Source of the DNA: Liolophura sinensis
Lineage: Eukaryota > Mollusca > Polyplacophora > Chitonida > Chitonidae
NCBI RefSeq assembly: GCF_032854445.1
Contig: NC_088296.1
Coordinates: forward strand, 20,757,853-20,821,852
Length of the DNA stretch: 64,000 nt
Direction: 5' to 3'
Below the pieces are notes generated by a model that was not told the DNA's origin, made no database searches, and worked only from the letters and a program-made list of their open reading frames with translations. Made by a program: the position numbers and the translations under genes. Shown piece by piece: positions 23,073 to 34,277 of the stretch (its first letter is position 1; every line of letters begins with the position of its first letter).

Positions 23073-23347
23073 TTTATTTATTTATTTATTTATTTGATTG
23101 GTGTTTTACGCCGTACTCAAGAATATTTCACTTATACGACGGCGGCCAGCATTATGGTGGGAGGAAACCGGGCAGAGCCCGGGGGAAACCCACGACCATC
23201 CGCAGGCTGCTGGCAGACCTTCCCATTTACGGCCGGAGAGGAAGTCAGCATGAGCTGGACTTGAACTCACAGCGACCGCATTGGTGAGAGGCTTCTGGGT
23301 CATTACGCTGCGCTAGCGCGCTAACCGACTGAGCCACGGAGCCCCCC
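23073..23347 (-). mobile_element. SINE family A, full length
   Basis: Tail (TTTA)n, TTGATTGGTGTTTTACGCCG, complete body, and tRNA-like head ending GACTGAGCCACGGAGCCCCC. This is one of the least diverged copies. Confidence 0.9.
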
Positions 23348-24089
23348 TTATGATGTCATGTTTTTCTCCGAACAGGCCATGCAAAGAATTCTATGCTATG
23401 CATTTATTCTTTTAGAATAAATTTATTCTTTATTATTTATTCTTTTTATCGGAAAGACTGCAAAATCTCGTCAAGAGGACAAAAATGCATCTCGCTTTTG
23501 TACAAAACCCCTCACAGCGCATGCGCCACTCTGCACGCCATGCCAGCTTTACATCACTGCTGCCATTACCAGACTTTAAACGGAATCTTGAACAACGCTA
23601 AGGTCACCGTAAGGGGATGGCGAGGCAGGATGTGATGTAAGATAAAACAAAAAAAAGTCCGTTTCAACCTTAATGTTTATTAACTCTTGATACAAATGCA
23701 TTTTCTTTATTTAACGTATACAAAACTGCCGACATCATTCCATCCAACATTTTCTACTGAGGAAATATTTTCCCGCGCATCAGTGGAACATCAAGTCATC
23801 ATGTTCAAGTCTAGCTTAAACGGAAAGGCAACATAAGATTTAGTGTATATGCATATATGTGTCAATAAAGTGTGTCATTTTTCACTTTGGTGACGTCACA
23901 AGACATCGGAAATCAAAGTATCCAATTAAGCCATGTTGGGAAAAGCTTCATCGTTACTACGATGTCAAATCTAGTCATGGGGAAGCCGGTTATCTTTCTA
24001 ACCCGAAGGCTTTCTTCGCTGACTTACCAAGCACAATGGCTCGGGGAAAAATAATTTTTGCAATGTGTATATCATTAATTGTATTTTGA
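23348..24089. other. Intergenic, nothing recognised
   Basis: No supported gene. Short open frames near 23.4 and 23.9 kb have no recognisable motif. Confidence 0.4.
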
Positions 24090-24144
24090 CATATGACTGA
24101 AAAATTGTCAAGTAGGATGTTAAACCCCAAGCACTCACTCACTT
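24090..24144 (+). mobile_element. SINE family B, 3'-end fragment
   Basis: ACATATGACTGAAAAATTGT, then GTTAAACCCCAAGCACTCAC with a short (CACT)n tail. Confidence 0.7.
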
Positions 24145-24295
24145 ACCAGTGTCGCCGCGCAAGTTCCAAAAATCAAACTTATCTAGTAGTGACAGTGAGT
24201 TTAGAGAGCGGCGCGTGCGCTCTATTGAGCATGACCGTCTGCGCTCTGCTATAGCAAATATGCTTAGCCCAATGCATGAGAATGGTATATTATTT

Positions 24296-24420
24296 ATTAT
24301 ATCGTTGATGTTTTAAGTTGAACTCCAGAATGTTTCACTTATGTGACGGCGACCAGCATTAAGGTTGGAGGTAACCGGGCAAACCATTCGCAGGCTGATG
24401 ACAGATCTTCTCACCCATGG
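24296..24420 (-). mobile_element. SINE family A, diverged fragment
   Basis: GTTGATGTTTTAAGTTGAAC and GTGACGGCGACCAGCATTAA match the 3' half in reverse. It breaks off at CTTCTCACCCATGG. Confidence 0.65.
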
Positions 24421-25726
24421 TATAGTAAGTTTAAACCAGTATAAAACTTGACAGGAAAGATTGCATGAGGTTTACGTGTTTTAATTCTTCCGTATGTACA
24501 TCCCTATACACAAACCATATAATCTAACAATGACGATCTTATATGGGTGGCACATTTCAGCACACAATAGATTCCTAGTCATTTCCTCAGACTAATACTG
24601 TTCCAGCAAACTGTAGTGAAAGTCACACCTAAGAAAGTTCGTCAGCAACTTGTGAAAGTCCAGTGCTTTATATCAGCCACTTAACTTTTCATCATCTGTT
24701 TTAACATACACCCTATCGTACGGGCGGACAAATAGTCAATGTGCCCATAAAAAGAATAAAACAATCTATCGTTCTATGTATTGTACTGGAAACCAGTCTA
24801 ACAAAGAAAAAACACATTTTTTCTCTGATGCCGGTGCTATTGATTTCCCGCTGATTTCCTGTCTATTGGCTAACAGAAAGAATACATTTGTTTGATTAGC
24901 GTTTATTGAGAACAGATTTTTAAGTATTTACCACAAATTTCAAAATGGCCACCACGTCAAGACAGGTTGAAAATTGCAATGCTGAAAAAGTTTTCCAATT
25001 ATTTAAGTATTATTGCTGCTAAATCTGATACCTTGATTTTACAACAATGTGGTTTTGGAGATATATAATATTGAACCAACGTTTGCAAGTGACTCTTGTC
25101 CACGTCCATAGTAGACACACGTCTTAACCATTCATCTAGGGGCGGCATACAAGAGATCCGTAAGGAGGAAGTAGGAAAATTGCGAATGAAATCAAAAGTG
25201 ATGAGAACGTTGTTCAAATAACAGTACATTTAACATTTAACGTACTTTAGGAACATTTCGCAGTAAGTTATAATTTGTTTATGTATTTTATTGTGTAAAT
25301 TTATCAATATCGGAGAAGAAAAACTAAAGAAATGACTTATTCAACTCGTAGACAGCGATAACCCGCATACAAGATCAAACAAAGAACCACAGACTCTCTT
25401 AAGTAAATTCAATACATATATTTGAAAAATATATGTACATTAAACAAATTATTGTAAACAACAACATATGAGTTCATCTTTAGATTATCAAAAGACACGG
25501 AGTTTCGATGGCAAACTCTCAGTCAGCTAAGATATTATAGCGAGGAAAGAGAACTGGTTGGCCCGGTGTAGGTATAATGTGACTGTGTGGGGTACCTGTC
25601 ATGCAGTGCCTGGTGTCTGCGGCATGATAATTCAGTGGCGACAGCACTTTGGCGGCATGAGCATTGTATATGTACACACATCTAATGACTTCTCCTGAAA
25701 AGTTGTTAAGCAATTATTTCTTATGT
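24421..25726. other. Intergenic, nothing recognised
   Basis: About 1.3 kb without a supported gene, RNA or repeat. Confidence 0.4.
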
Positions 25727-25873
25727 AACGTGGTGAAATTATTGCTCGGCAACGTAAGTTCTGGGTAAATTTTTGTACAGTCTATTTCAGCTAATATAAC
25801 GAAAACGAGCATACGAAATTTAAGGCTAAAGTTTTGATTTAGATTTAAGTTTGCTTCGTAATCCCGGGCTCAA
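25727..25873. mobile_element. Partial copy of the 22.6-kb MITE-like element
   Basis: It matches 22808-22955 closely (GCTCGGCAACGTAAGTTCTG, then the stretch ending in TTTAAGTTTGCTTCGTAATC). The left half with the first inverted repeat is absent. Confidence 0.7.
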
Positions 25874-26292
25874 CAAAGCATATATACATTTTGTGCTGAT
25901 TCGCTGTTTTGAAACACCTGTCCTACTTATGTAGTCTAAACGTCTTGATGTACACGGTGATCGTAGTAAAGATATTAAGAAATACGTTTTAAATGAATTA
26001 GAGTTTTTGCTGAGACATGATGTGTGACCAATGGAGGTGTACGGTGTATTTTGAAGGGCGGGGCGAACCAATGAACAAAAAAATAAGATTCTATCCTACT
26101 GTTAGTTGTGGGTCGTGTGCAAATATCTAGGTCACGTTTGCCGTTGATTGGTCTAAAGTTCATGACCTCTGCGGAGGGAGGGAAATAGAAGAAAGCTGCA
26201 TAAAATATGCCGTTTTTTGCACCATATTGTGAATTTTTAGGGGTAGAATAGACTTTAACACCTTCGTCTTGGGGATTTTTGCATAATTTGAT
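25874..26292. other. Intergenic, nothing recognised
   Basis: Overlaps a 215-codon minus-strand frame (25975-26622) with no recognisable domain and no splice context. Not called. Confidence 0.35.
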
Positions 26293-26368
26293 ACCGCTGA
26301 ACTTTGTTTCGTACCGAGTCAAATTCCCCGAGTGTGCAGTACCAAGGTACGAAACAAGGTTCAGCGGT
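26293..26368. repeat. Near-perfect hairpin (23-bp arms)
   Basis: The left arm starts ACCGCTGAACTTTGTTTCGT (26293-26315) and the right arm, 26346-26368, pairs with it at 22 of 23 positions across a 30-base loop. Confidence 0.8.
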
Positions 26369-27154
26369 GTTAGGTTAAACAACAAACACCGTAACAACGA
26401 TGTTAAACCCTTAAGCGGTAAATCAGTATGAAATATATCTGACGTGTGAAAATAGAAATGATGACTTTTTGCCAACGGTGTATACGCCGTGATAATCGCA
26501 GTAAAAGAGAAAGTGTTTATTGTTTTTTGACGAGTTTGGGAGCTGCCCTTACAACAATGGATCACTTCCTTTATATTAAAAGGGGCAAGAAATTCTTTAT
26601 GTTTGTCTTTAGCAACACACATACATCAAACATAAATGCTCGTGTACACGTACCTGTCAATTGTAGTAAGAGTGTTTACGGGTGTTTTGTTTTATTTAGT
26701 TCACATAGGCATCCAAGATATTTGAAATCCTTTTGATTTAGAGTCTCCTTCATCAAAGAAAATTGCCCAAAGTGTACTTTAATATTTCATACGTTGTTGT
26801 CATGTGTTTATATTTACAACCATAGAGAAGTGAGAGTAATGGTACGTGTTATGCCTTTCGACTAACATCATAACACCATGTGATAAATTTGTAATGTTAC
26901 TTGTCTTTCTGGGGTTCACATCAAGGGGGTTCCTTTTGGGTGTCAACACGGTCTCATCTGAAACAATATGAATTTTTACTATAGATGCATGATGATAACA
27001 TAACTGCTTTAGTGATTGCTTTGTTGTATTTTTTTCTTCCCTTCGCGGTTAAATTTATAGTTTGTGTTAACTTTTGAGCCTATGGTCAAGATTTACTCCA
27101 GATGAGCTGGATTAGATCACGGACCATTGGTGAACTCTCCCAGCAGGGTTAACA
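26369..27154. other. Intergenic, nothing recognised
   Basis: No supported gene or repeat. Confidence 0.4.
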
Positions 27155-27300
27155 CATTTCTTTCGTACGTGGGAAGGTCTTCCAACACCCTGAGGGATGG
27201 TTGTGACGCCGTTTCTGTTCGGCTTTCTTCCACCATAATGCTGGTCACAGTCATGTAGGTGAAGTGCTCTTGACACTGAACAATTAAATAATCAGATAAA
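27155..27300 (+). mobile_element. SINE family A, heavily diverged
   Basis: CGTACGTGGGAAGGTCTTCC and CCACCATAATGCTGGTCACA are recognisable; the flanks are eroded. A younger copy lies 155 bp downstream. Confidence 0.65.
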
Positions 27301-27454
27301 TGAATAACATATTTACTAGTGTTACAAACCAGATCATCGCCCATAAACTTGCAACATAACAGAAGCGAACACGGTTGAGCAATTCGTGCCACCCTTGACC
27401 CGAAATCTCCATTACATATAGCACCGTAAATCCAGGACACACTTATGTGCATCC

Positions 27455-27708
27455 GGGGACCAACGTGGCTCAGTCGGTTATGGCGCTAGCACAGTGTAAT
27501 GACCCAGAAGCCTCTCACCAATGCGGTCGCTGTGAGTTCAAGACCAGCTCATGCTGGCTTCCTCTCCGGCCGTACGTGAGAAGGTCTGCAGCAATCTGCG
27601 GATAGTCGTGGGTTTCCCCCGGGTTTCTAATGCCGGCCGCCGTCGTATAAGTGAAATATTTTTAAGTACGTCATAAAACACCAATGAAATAAATCAAGTA
27701 AATAAATA
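27455..27708 (+). mobile_element. SINE family A, full length
   Basis: Head GTGGCTCAGTCGGTTATGGC, B-box-like GAGTTCAAGACC, body, GTCATAAAACACCAATGAAA, and an A-rich tail. Confidence 0.88.
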
Positions 27709-27808
27709 TATGCATCTGCTATGATCCTTCGGTCACACTATCGAGTAATGATTCTTTCCAGGTCACAGCTGTTCAATTTAGCTCAGTGTATATGGGGGAA
27801 TTTTAAAT

Positions 27809-28156
27809 GCGTCGTCCCGGACTGGATAGCACAGTGAGTAGAGCGTCCGCTTCGGGGGCAGTAGAACCAGGATCAATCCTGGGTCGAGTCACACCTAATA
27901 TCTTAAAAGAGGGGAGTTGCTGTAACTTCCTCGCTTAACATTCAGCATGAAGGGGGATAGTGCAACAACTGGTTGACCCGTATCACTACAATGGCTCGGG
28001 CGGGGCGGCTTACTTGCCTTCGGCGAGTCGCCTCAGTGAATTGAAGTGAAGTAGCACTGGATAAAGGAGGCACATTACATACACCATAAGGATTCTTTCG
28101 TCGTAACATGAGTGAACAATTGTTCAGATCGACGTTAAACCCCAAGCACTCGCTCA
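27809..28156 (+). mobile_element. SINE family B, full length
   Basis: Head GGATAGCACAGTGAGTAGAG with B-box-like GGATCAATCC, shared body, and 3' end GACGTTAAACCCCAAGCACT with a short CGCTC remnant of the tail. Confidence 0.83.
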
Positions 28157-29065
28157 ATACGTCGCCACAGAAGTTGTATTAGAGACAGTTATAAAGTAGA
28201 ACCCCAGAGATTCCGCATACTTCGTCCATATTTATCAATGCGATATCTACCTTGTGTTCCACTGAATTCGAAATATATGATTGGTGTAACTCCGAAAAGC
28301 CAAAGACTTATCTTGGATCGATGTTTCGGTATTTTATTTGCAATCACCAGGAGCTAAGATATAAGATAACATCCCTTTAGATAACAAATGAACAACAGGA
28401 TGTTAGTGACAGTTGAAATTGTTAACATTTTTAGTGACAGTTGAAATTGTTAACATTTTCCCCTGATTTTCAATCATTCAAAGATCCTATCGTCAAAATT
28501 TATAAGGAGCACAGAATTTAGAGTATATACAAAAGCACATTAGCGCTAAAACATTTTACACAAAATAGATAAATTCGACGAAACACGTTTTATCCGTAGT
28601 GAGAAGTTTTTCAGTAGAAAGAGGCAAAGTAACAAGGCTGCTGCATTGGTTCCTTACCATATTCACAAATAAATCCTCTTCGTCTCGAACATGTAGCCTT
28701 CAGCCAAAACCACACGTTGTCGTTTCTGCGTATTATACTACATTTAAACACGAATTTCTAAAGATCGACTACCGAACTGTCTCGTTTGAAATCGTTTGAC
28801 ATTCCACAAATCGAAGGAACTGTCATTAAAATCCCAATAACTAAAACGAAAGAAGTAAATAAATCTATGTTGTTTGTCTGGCTTAACACTGACAATGGTG
28901 TAACAAATATACCACACGAAGTGTTGAAAACCGTTGCGAATAGTCGACCGACGAGAAACCATCAATGTGTTTAAAAAAGTATTATCAATCTGCCATATAT
29001 GCGTGATGTCTCCCTTTACTTCCTTTACATCATGTGGATGGATGGCAAGCTCAGAAATGCAGGTT
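28157..29065. other. Intergenic with a 28-bp tandem duplication
   Basis: The only structure seen is a two-copy tandem repeat at 28404-28459 (TTAGTGACAGTTGAAATTGT, then TAACATTT). No gene is supported. Confidence 0.45.
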
Positions 29066-29330
29066 TTATTTATTTATTTGATTGGTGTTTTACGCCGTAC
29101 TCAAGAATATTTGACTTATACGATGGCGGCCAGCATTATGGTGGGTGGAAACCGGGCAGAGCCCGGGGGAAACCCACGACCATTCGGACGTTGCTGACAG
29201 ACCTTCTCACGTACGGCTGGAGAGGAAGCCAGCATGAGCTGGACTTGAACTCACACAGACCGCATTGGTGAGAGACTCCTGGGTCATTACGTTGCGCTAG
29301 CGCTTTAACCGACTGAGCCGCGGAGGTCAC
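29066..29330 (-). mobile_element. SINE family A, full length
   Basis: Tail TTTATTTATTTGATTGGTG, body, and tRNA-like head ending GACTGAGCCGCGGAGG. Confidence 0.9.
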
Positions 29331-29968
29331 CGAAATGCAGGTTTGGAATATAGTAGTCAAAATCTGATGAGTAGAACCCAAAATCTCCAGTTTTTAAAAC
29401 TATAACCTATGTAGAAAACGAGGGCTGCACATTATATGGACAAATAATACTGTATACGGTTCTTCAAACCAAATAAAATTTGTAAATTATGTGAAATTGC
29501 AAAACAGTGATTTTCTCCGAACTGTAAAGTAACTCGAGAAAATTAAAAAAAAACAAAACAAGAATGAAGCATTAAAGAATAACACGTTTTTACACGCCCC
29601 ATGCAAAAACTTCCATTAAAGAAACTGAGGTTAGGGGATGTCTAGCACCAAAAATGATCATGTTTCTGCTGTCCGTCTGCACGTCCGTCTCTATGTCTCG
29701 TTATCCTTGACTTGAAGTGTAATCCATTACAATTACATTTGCAAAAATGTTTGAACGATTACTCACTGTAAGGAGATCGGAGAGAGGACAAAGAGTGCTC
29801 TGGAAGGAATTTAATGATGGTCCTTTGGTATTGTTTCCATGCAATTGTTGTGATATATGTAGAGCAGAGACCTCTAAACACTGCAAACCACTATACTTTC
29901 ATTTACCTACTTCTTTCGCAGCTATAGTGCCAGGGGACGCTTTCATTGCTACGTTGATAGGCATTTGC
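29331..29968. other. Intergenic, nothing recognised
   Basis: No supported gene. An 89-codon plus frame around 29.75-30.0 kb runs into a dispersed repeat and is not called. Confidence 0.35.
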
Positions 29969-30078
29969 GTAAGAGTTACAACTCGCCGGTTACGTGTGAC
30001 CAATTGCCAACTATGACACTGTCGTCGTTGTTCTGGATTTATTCTCCATATTTCTATCTTATACTGTATCTCTGCATA
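29969..30078 (+). repeat. Dispersed repeat family C, copy
   Basis: CGGTTACGTGTGACCAATTG, then ACACTGTCGTCGTTGTTCTG and TTATTCTCCATATT match the family core. Confidence 0.6.
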
Positions 30079-30669
30079 AGCTGGGGTTCTGTTGGTCCAC
30101 AGTAAAGTCAATAGCAGTTTGGGTAACTGGTGCTCTCTGTCAAAACATGCTGAACTCCGACCAAAATCCAGCATGCCGCCGTTTTAATGATTATGAGCTA
30201 TGTCAGCCGAGGCAATGGGTTCCTACTCAATATGGTTACTCTTACTGAAAAGGCGCCTTTTACCCAGTGAAATCAGGAAACAATTATTGTAGGCAGATGT
30301 AACTCTGTTTAAATGGCTTTAAATTACAGCTTTCCTAAGACCTCTGCAGTCAGTCCGGGAGTTAAATAACCTGCTATGGTGACCTCAATGGTGATAGTTG
30401 TCAAAACAACTCTGTAGGGGAAGGAGCCGGAATTGCGGGTGTGGGAGGAGGTGGGTGTGTTGAGCTCGTCCAGTAATCTCATTATGATATCATGTATATC
30501 TGAAAAAAAATCAGTGTTTTGTTTCATTTCTTGTTTGGTATACATTTCTGAATGTCGAATAAAATTATAATCTTGAGTTGTTTTTTATGTACCCTTCACT
30601 CTAAGATATTTTAAGATATGTAGCAGTTTGCACAGAAACAAGATACACAGTTACTTATCTGTCATACAG
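30079..30669. other. Intergenic, nothing recognised
   Basis: No supported gene or repeat. Confidence 0.4.
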
Positions 30670-30914
30670 GCAAATTTCGTGGCTCAGTTGGTTAGCGCGC
30701 TAGTGCAGCGTAATGAGAAGGAAACCTCTCATCCAGTCCAGCTCATGCCGGCTTCCTCTCCGGCTGTACGTGGGAAGGTCTCCTAGTAACCTACGGATGG
30801 TCGTGGGTTTCCTCCGGGCTCTGCCCGGTTTCCTCCCACCATAATGCTGGCCACCGTCGTATAAGTGAAATATTCTTGAGTACGGCGTAAAGCACCAATC
30901 AAATAAATAAATAA
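30670..30914 (+). mobile_element. SINE family A, internally deleted head
   Basis: A-box region GTGGCTCAGTTGGTTAGCGC is present, but about 25 bp around the B box are missing (CTCATCCAGTCCAGCTCATG). Body and A-rich tail are intact. Confidence 0.87.
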
Positions 30915-31317
30915 ACACAGGCGAATTTAAAGATTGTATTATTGGGCTATCCTGTGTTATTATTGTTCATTCTGTGTGAAAATATTGTCTGCATCATCAG
31001 CCCACGTTTCCGTCAACTTTAAATTTTTAATAGAGCATTACATGCATTTGTGTTGACAATGGGCCTGCTCTAAAATATCTCCCTTGTTACATGACAGCGA
31101 TTGTGACATAACGCAAGATTAGTTTTGAGCCGTGAAACTACAAGATGTAGGACTTCGCCTATAAATGCACGCAGTATATACATGTATGTTATGTTAAAAA
31201 ACATGATATCAACCTTTGAGAGTCGTAGAAATGTCTAGAGGTCTTAAATGTAATTAATATTGTTCAGCTTTACGTAGAATGTGTTTTTTGAAAGAACTAG
31301 CCGAAGCTGTATATTGT
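30915..31317. other. Intergenic, nothing recognised
   Basis: No supported gene or repeat. Confidence 0.4.
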
Positions 31318-31400
31318 ATTATTTATTTAACTGGTGTTTAGGCTGCGCTACAGAATATTTCATTTATACGACGGCGGCCAGCAGTGTGATGGGAGGCAGG
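31318..31400 (-). mobile_element. SINE family A, 3'-end fragment
   Basis: TTATTTAACTGGTGTTTAGG and ATACGACGGCGGCCAGCAGT match the 3' end in reverse. It stops at GATGGGAGGCAGG. Confidence 0.72.
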
Positions 31401-31609
31401 GCCCAGAAGTTCTAAACTACCTCCAAATGGATTAGAAAAACACATAACGTTTATCTTTGGCCTTTCAAAAAGTTTAGGTCAACTACCATCCTAGGTCAAC
31501 TAGCTTCCAAGGTCAACCAGCTTAGTACGCTTTTACTCCGAAACTTGCTGGTAGATATTCTCTTATGTCTTACCTTTTCACGGCTTACTTCTAGCATCGC
31601 TTCTTTTAA

Positions 31610-32180
31610 GGAGAAGAAAACATAAAAATGATGCCAAATGCTTATGAAAGAGCGTCAAAACTTATTTGCAAATATGATCTTTAATATTATTTTGGATTGT
31701 TTTTATCAAGTGAAAAGGTATATGAAAATATTTTTGTATGGTGGGTATTTGGGACCAACTTTTGGAATTTATCGATAATAATGTTCTAAGTAAGGATGTG
31801 ATGCTTGTCTAATAAATTTATTTGAATGTAAATTTGTTGTTTATATCGAACGTAGGCATTTAAACTAAATCATGATATTATTTATGAACATACTGAAAAT
31901 ATAAATATGATCCAAATTGAGATTTAATACATTTGTTAGCTGAAAAGAACAAATTCTAGTGCAAAAATATTGATCAAACCTGTGTTACACCCTCATTTAT
32001 GACATTAAACAAAGACTATAAAAATCAAAAGGTGGCCCCCAATATCCACCATACAAAAATCATTTTCGAGTGTCTTTTTCTTTTAAGGAAAAATCGGACA
32101 AAAATATTGAAGACCACGTAAAGGAATAACTTTTTGCACTCTTTCATCTGAACTTTATGTCATTTTTATGTTTTCTCCGG
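31610..32180. repeat. Long foldback (inverted repeat) element
   Basis: The left arm (about 31610-31755) contains GAAAACATAAAAATGATG, ATGAAAGAGCG and TTTTTGTATGGTGGGTATTT. The right arm (about 32025-32180) carries the reverse complements of these in the opposite order. Arms are diverged and flank about 270 bp of AT-rich sequence. It is probably a non-autonomous DNA transposon; no target-site duplication was identified. Confidence 0.55.
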
Positions 32181-32700
32181 CTTTAAACAGTTACTTATAT
32201 TCGCTTATCAATGTGAGGAAAGCGGTCTAGTCACATACAGATAAGCCGGATGGCAAGAATTATTACTTGTGAACTCGGGAAATTCGACAAGAAAAAAACA
32301 CCAGGAATTCCGATCACATCACGTACTGCCTCAACCTCTCACCTATCCCACAGTTCACATCCTGTGCGTTTAAAGGGGATTGGATTTTTTTTTCTTCTGC
32401 CGAGACAAAGCTGCATAATAGTATCGCAGGTGGTTATATGCGTACATCACTGCAAATAAAAGCGGTAACTGGTACACGGTACCAGTAACACAACCTATAT
32501 TTACTTACACTTATGAGGTATACACTTAGGGGTCTGCGCATGTGTAAGTTTGATAGTAATCTTGTCTTTGTTATCTATATACCCGTACATTGTAAAACTA
32601 AGCGGAGCTCTGGAAAATACCGGCTTTTATACAGGTATATGGACGTGACTTTGGCGTTGTCCAAGATACTGAACAGTTCCGAGTTCATCTCCCCAAAATC
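32181..32700. other. Upstream of galaxin-like gene 1, nothing recognised
   Basis: Contains no supported gene. Short open frames here have no motif. Confidence 0.4.
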
Positions 32701-32744
32701 AACATATGTCAGTTTATCTAGCGCTTATAATTGCTTCGTCTATA

Positions 32745-32939
32745 TTTGGTCGATATTTCTCAACGCTCACACAATTTCTCTTAAATTTGTTCGACATTTC
32801 ACAGCGCTCATTCGGCGTCGCCCACGGTTGGCAGACTTCTAACCGCTAATAAGACGCGCTTCACACTTGTCCGAGATTTCATCGGCGTTCACACAACGAA
32901 TCCACCAAAAGCCGGATTACCTCCTCTTATCTCACCATC
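32745..32939 (+). promoter_or_regulatory. Candidate promoter/5' leader of galaxin-like gene 1
   Basis: Three degenerate copies of a motif like TCGATATTTCTCAACGCTCA (32750, 32790 and 32869) precede the start codon. The last copy is matched upstream of gene 2 (minus strand, TTTCCGAGAGCTCACACA), so the leader is conserved between the paralogues. No clear TATA box was identified. Confidence 0.4.
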
Positions 32940-33896
32940 ATGGCCAGTGCTAAACATCTGTCAGTCGGCCTGGTAATACTCGCAATAAGCTTGTCCAGTC
33001 TGGATGCAGGTAGGCAAACATGACGTCTTTCGTTTTGGTTGATTACATTAATAATTCTGTAATCTCAGCCTGTAGACGGGTACATATTAGCATCATTATA
33101 GCAGCCCCTTCATCAAAATTCAAGGGCTCTTACACACGTAATAGGACGGATCTATGAGTCGAAACTGACATTCGTATACCTACGGTCAACCAGGATGGAG
33201 TGAGTGAGTGTTTGGGGTTTAACGTCGTACTTAAGAATTTGTCAGTCATACGACGACAAAGTAATCCTTAGAGTGCATGTAATGTACCTCGGAGTTGCAG
33301 GACGGATTTCCACCGCTCTTTTATCCAGTGCTGCTTCACTGAGACGCCTAACCGAAGGCAAGTAAGCCGCCCGTCCGAGCCATTATACTGATATGGGTCA
33401 ACCATTCGTTGCACTATCCCCTTCATGCTGAATGCCAAGCGAGGAAGTTACAACTTCATCTTTTAGGTCCCAGGTGTGACTCGACCCATGATTGATCCTC
33501 GATTCTATTTTACCACACTCAAAAAGCTTGCCTTGAAGGAAAATTAAGTAAAACACGACATTTGTTCTCTCTGTGATATATATTTGTAGCATTCACAGAA
33601 TAACTATGGCGTTTATAGCGCTGAACTTGTTTTGTTTTCTGTTCCTTTCTTTCGCAGCTCGGTGTGGATCATCCCAGTACAACTCACGATTTCACATCTG
33701 CTGCAATGGCGTTCTTCAGTTAAAGGGCCTAAACTCGGCTTGCTGTGGCAGAACGGAGTATAACACCAGGCTCAAAATTTGCTGCAATGGCGTTCTTCAT
33801 TTGAAGGGTTTAAACTCGGCCTGTTGTGGTACGTCTGAATATAACTATAGGTTCTACAGATGCTGCAACGGTGTTCTCCGCTTTGGAAGATGTTGA
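32940..33896 (+). CDS. Galaxin-like secreted cysteine-rich protein 1
   Basis: Two-exon gene. Exon 1 (32940-33009, 70 nt) encodes the signal peptide MASAKHLSVGLVILAISLSS and ends GATGCAG/GTAGGC in phase 1. Exon 2 (33658-33896) follows a CTTTCGCAG acceptor in the matching phase. The predicted product is 102 residues. The mature part starts near ARCGSSQYN and contains three near-identical units with the pattern CCG-x(2)-EYN-x(6)-CCNGVL-x(2)-KGLNSA, 12 cysteines in all, mostly as CC pairs, ending FGRC. The CCG...Y...CC rhythm is that of galaxin repeats. Galaxins are known as secreted coral skeleton-matrix proteins and as squid light-organ proteins; function here is open. The intron contains a SINE B copy. 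Exon 2 also opens in frame upstream with a hydrophobic MAFIALNLFCFLFLSFA stretch, but that overlaps the splice acceptor. An ATTAAA at 34065 could be the poly(A) signal. Confidence 0.82.
33195..33512 (-). mobile_element. SINE family B inside galaxin-like gene 1 intron
   Basis: Reverse copy: (GAGT)n, GTTTGGGGTTTAACGTCGTA, body, and head ATTGATCCTCGATTC. It occupies about half of the 648-nt intron, antisense to the gene. Confidence 0.83.
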
Positions 33897-34159
33897 AAAC
33901 GGAACTTCTGAGAACTACTTACGTCATTTGGAATATTTCTACGAATAAGAAACAGTTATAATTGCACGTTGCAGGTAATTAATTGTAAGTCGCAGGTTGA
34001 CTAAACACCGTGAAAAAGGTAAAGTTAAATATTTCACAAAAAATGTTTAATTCATATGAGCTTTATTAAATATAAATGCTTTAAAATGGCCAGCTAGCAA
34101 CGTTTAAGTTGCTACCAACTAAGTATTTACCCCCACAGTCCGAATAAAAACCTAACTGA
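33897..34159. other. 3' flank of galaxin-like gene 1
   Basis: Probably 3' untranslated sequence with ATTAAA at 34065-34070. Nothing else is recognised. Confidence 0.4.
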
Positions 34160-34277
34160 TGTAAACTGACAAGAGGCGATATTTTCACCGGTTACCTGTT
34201 AGTTTTTACCAACTGTCCTACTATCGTCGCTGCTTTGATTTTATTCTCTACGCTGTAACGTTTATAACCATATTATC
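34160..34277 (+). repeat. Dispersed repeat family C, copy
   Basis: AAACTGACAAGAGGCGATAT, then CGGTTACCTGTTAGTTTTTA, ACTATCGTCGCTGCTTTGAT and TATTCTCTACGCTGTA. The first of these blocks is shared with 12342. Confidence 0.65.

Noticed and set aside
25975-26622. 215-codon minus-strand frame
   Set aside because: It spans the 26.3-kb hairpin and shows no domain, signal peptide or codon bias. Probably chance.
32513-32842. 109-codon plus frame upstream of galaxin-like gene 1
   Set aside because: It covers the candidate promoter repeats and has no recognisable domain.
33606-33660. Alternative start for galaxin-like gene 1 (MAFIALNLFCFLFLSFA)
   Set aside because: It looks like a signal peptide, but the CTTTCGCAG acceptor lies at its end, the paralogue has the same acceptor with a disrupted frame before it, and both genes share a clean 70-nt signal exon upstream.
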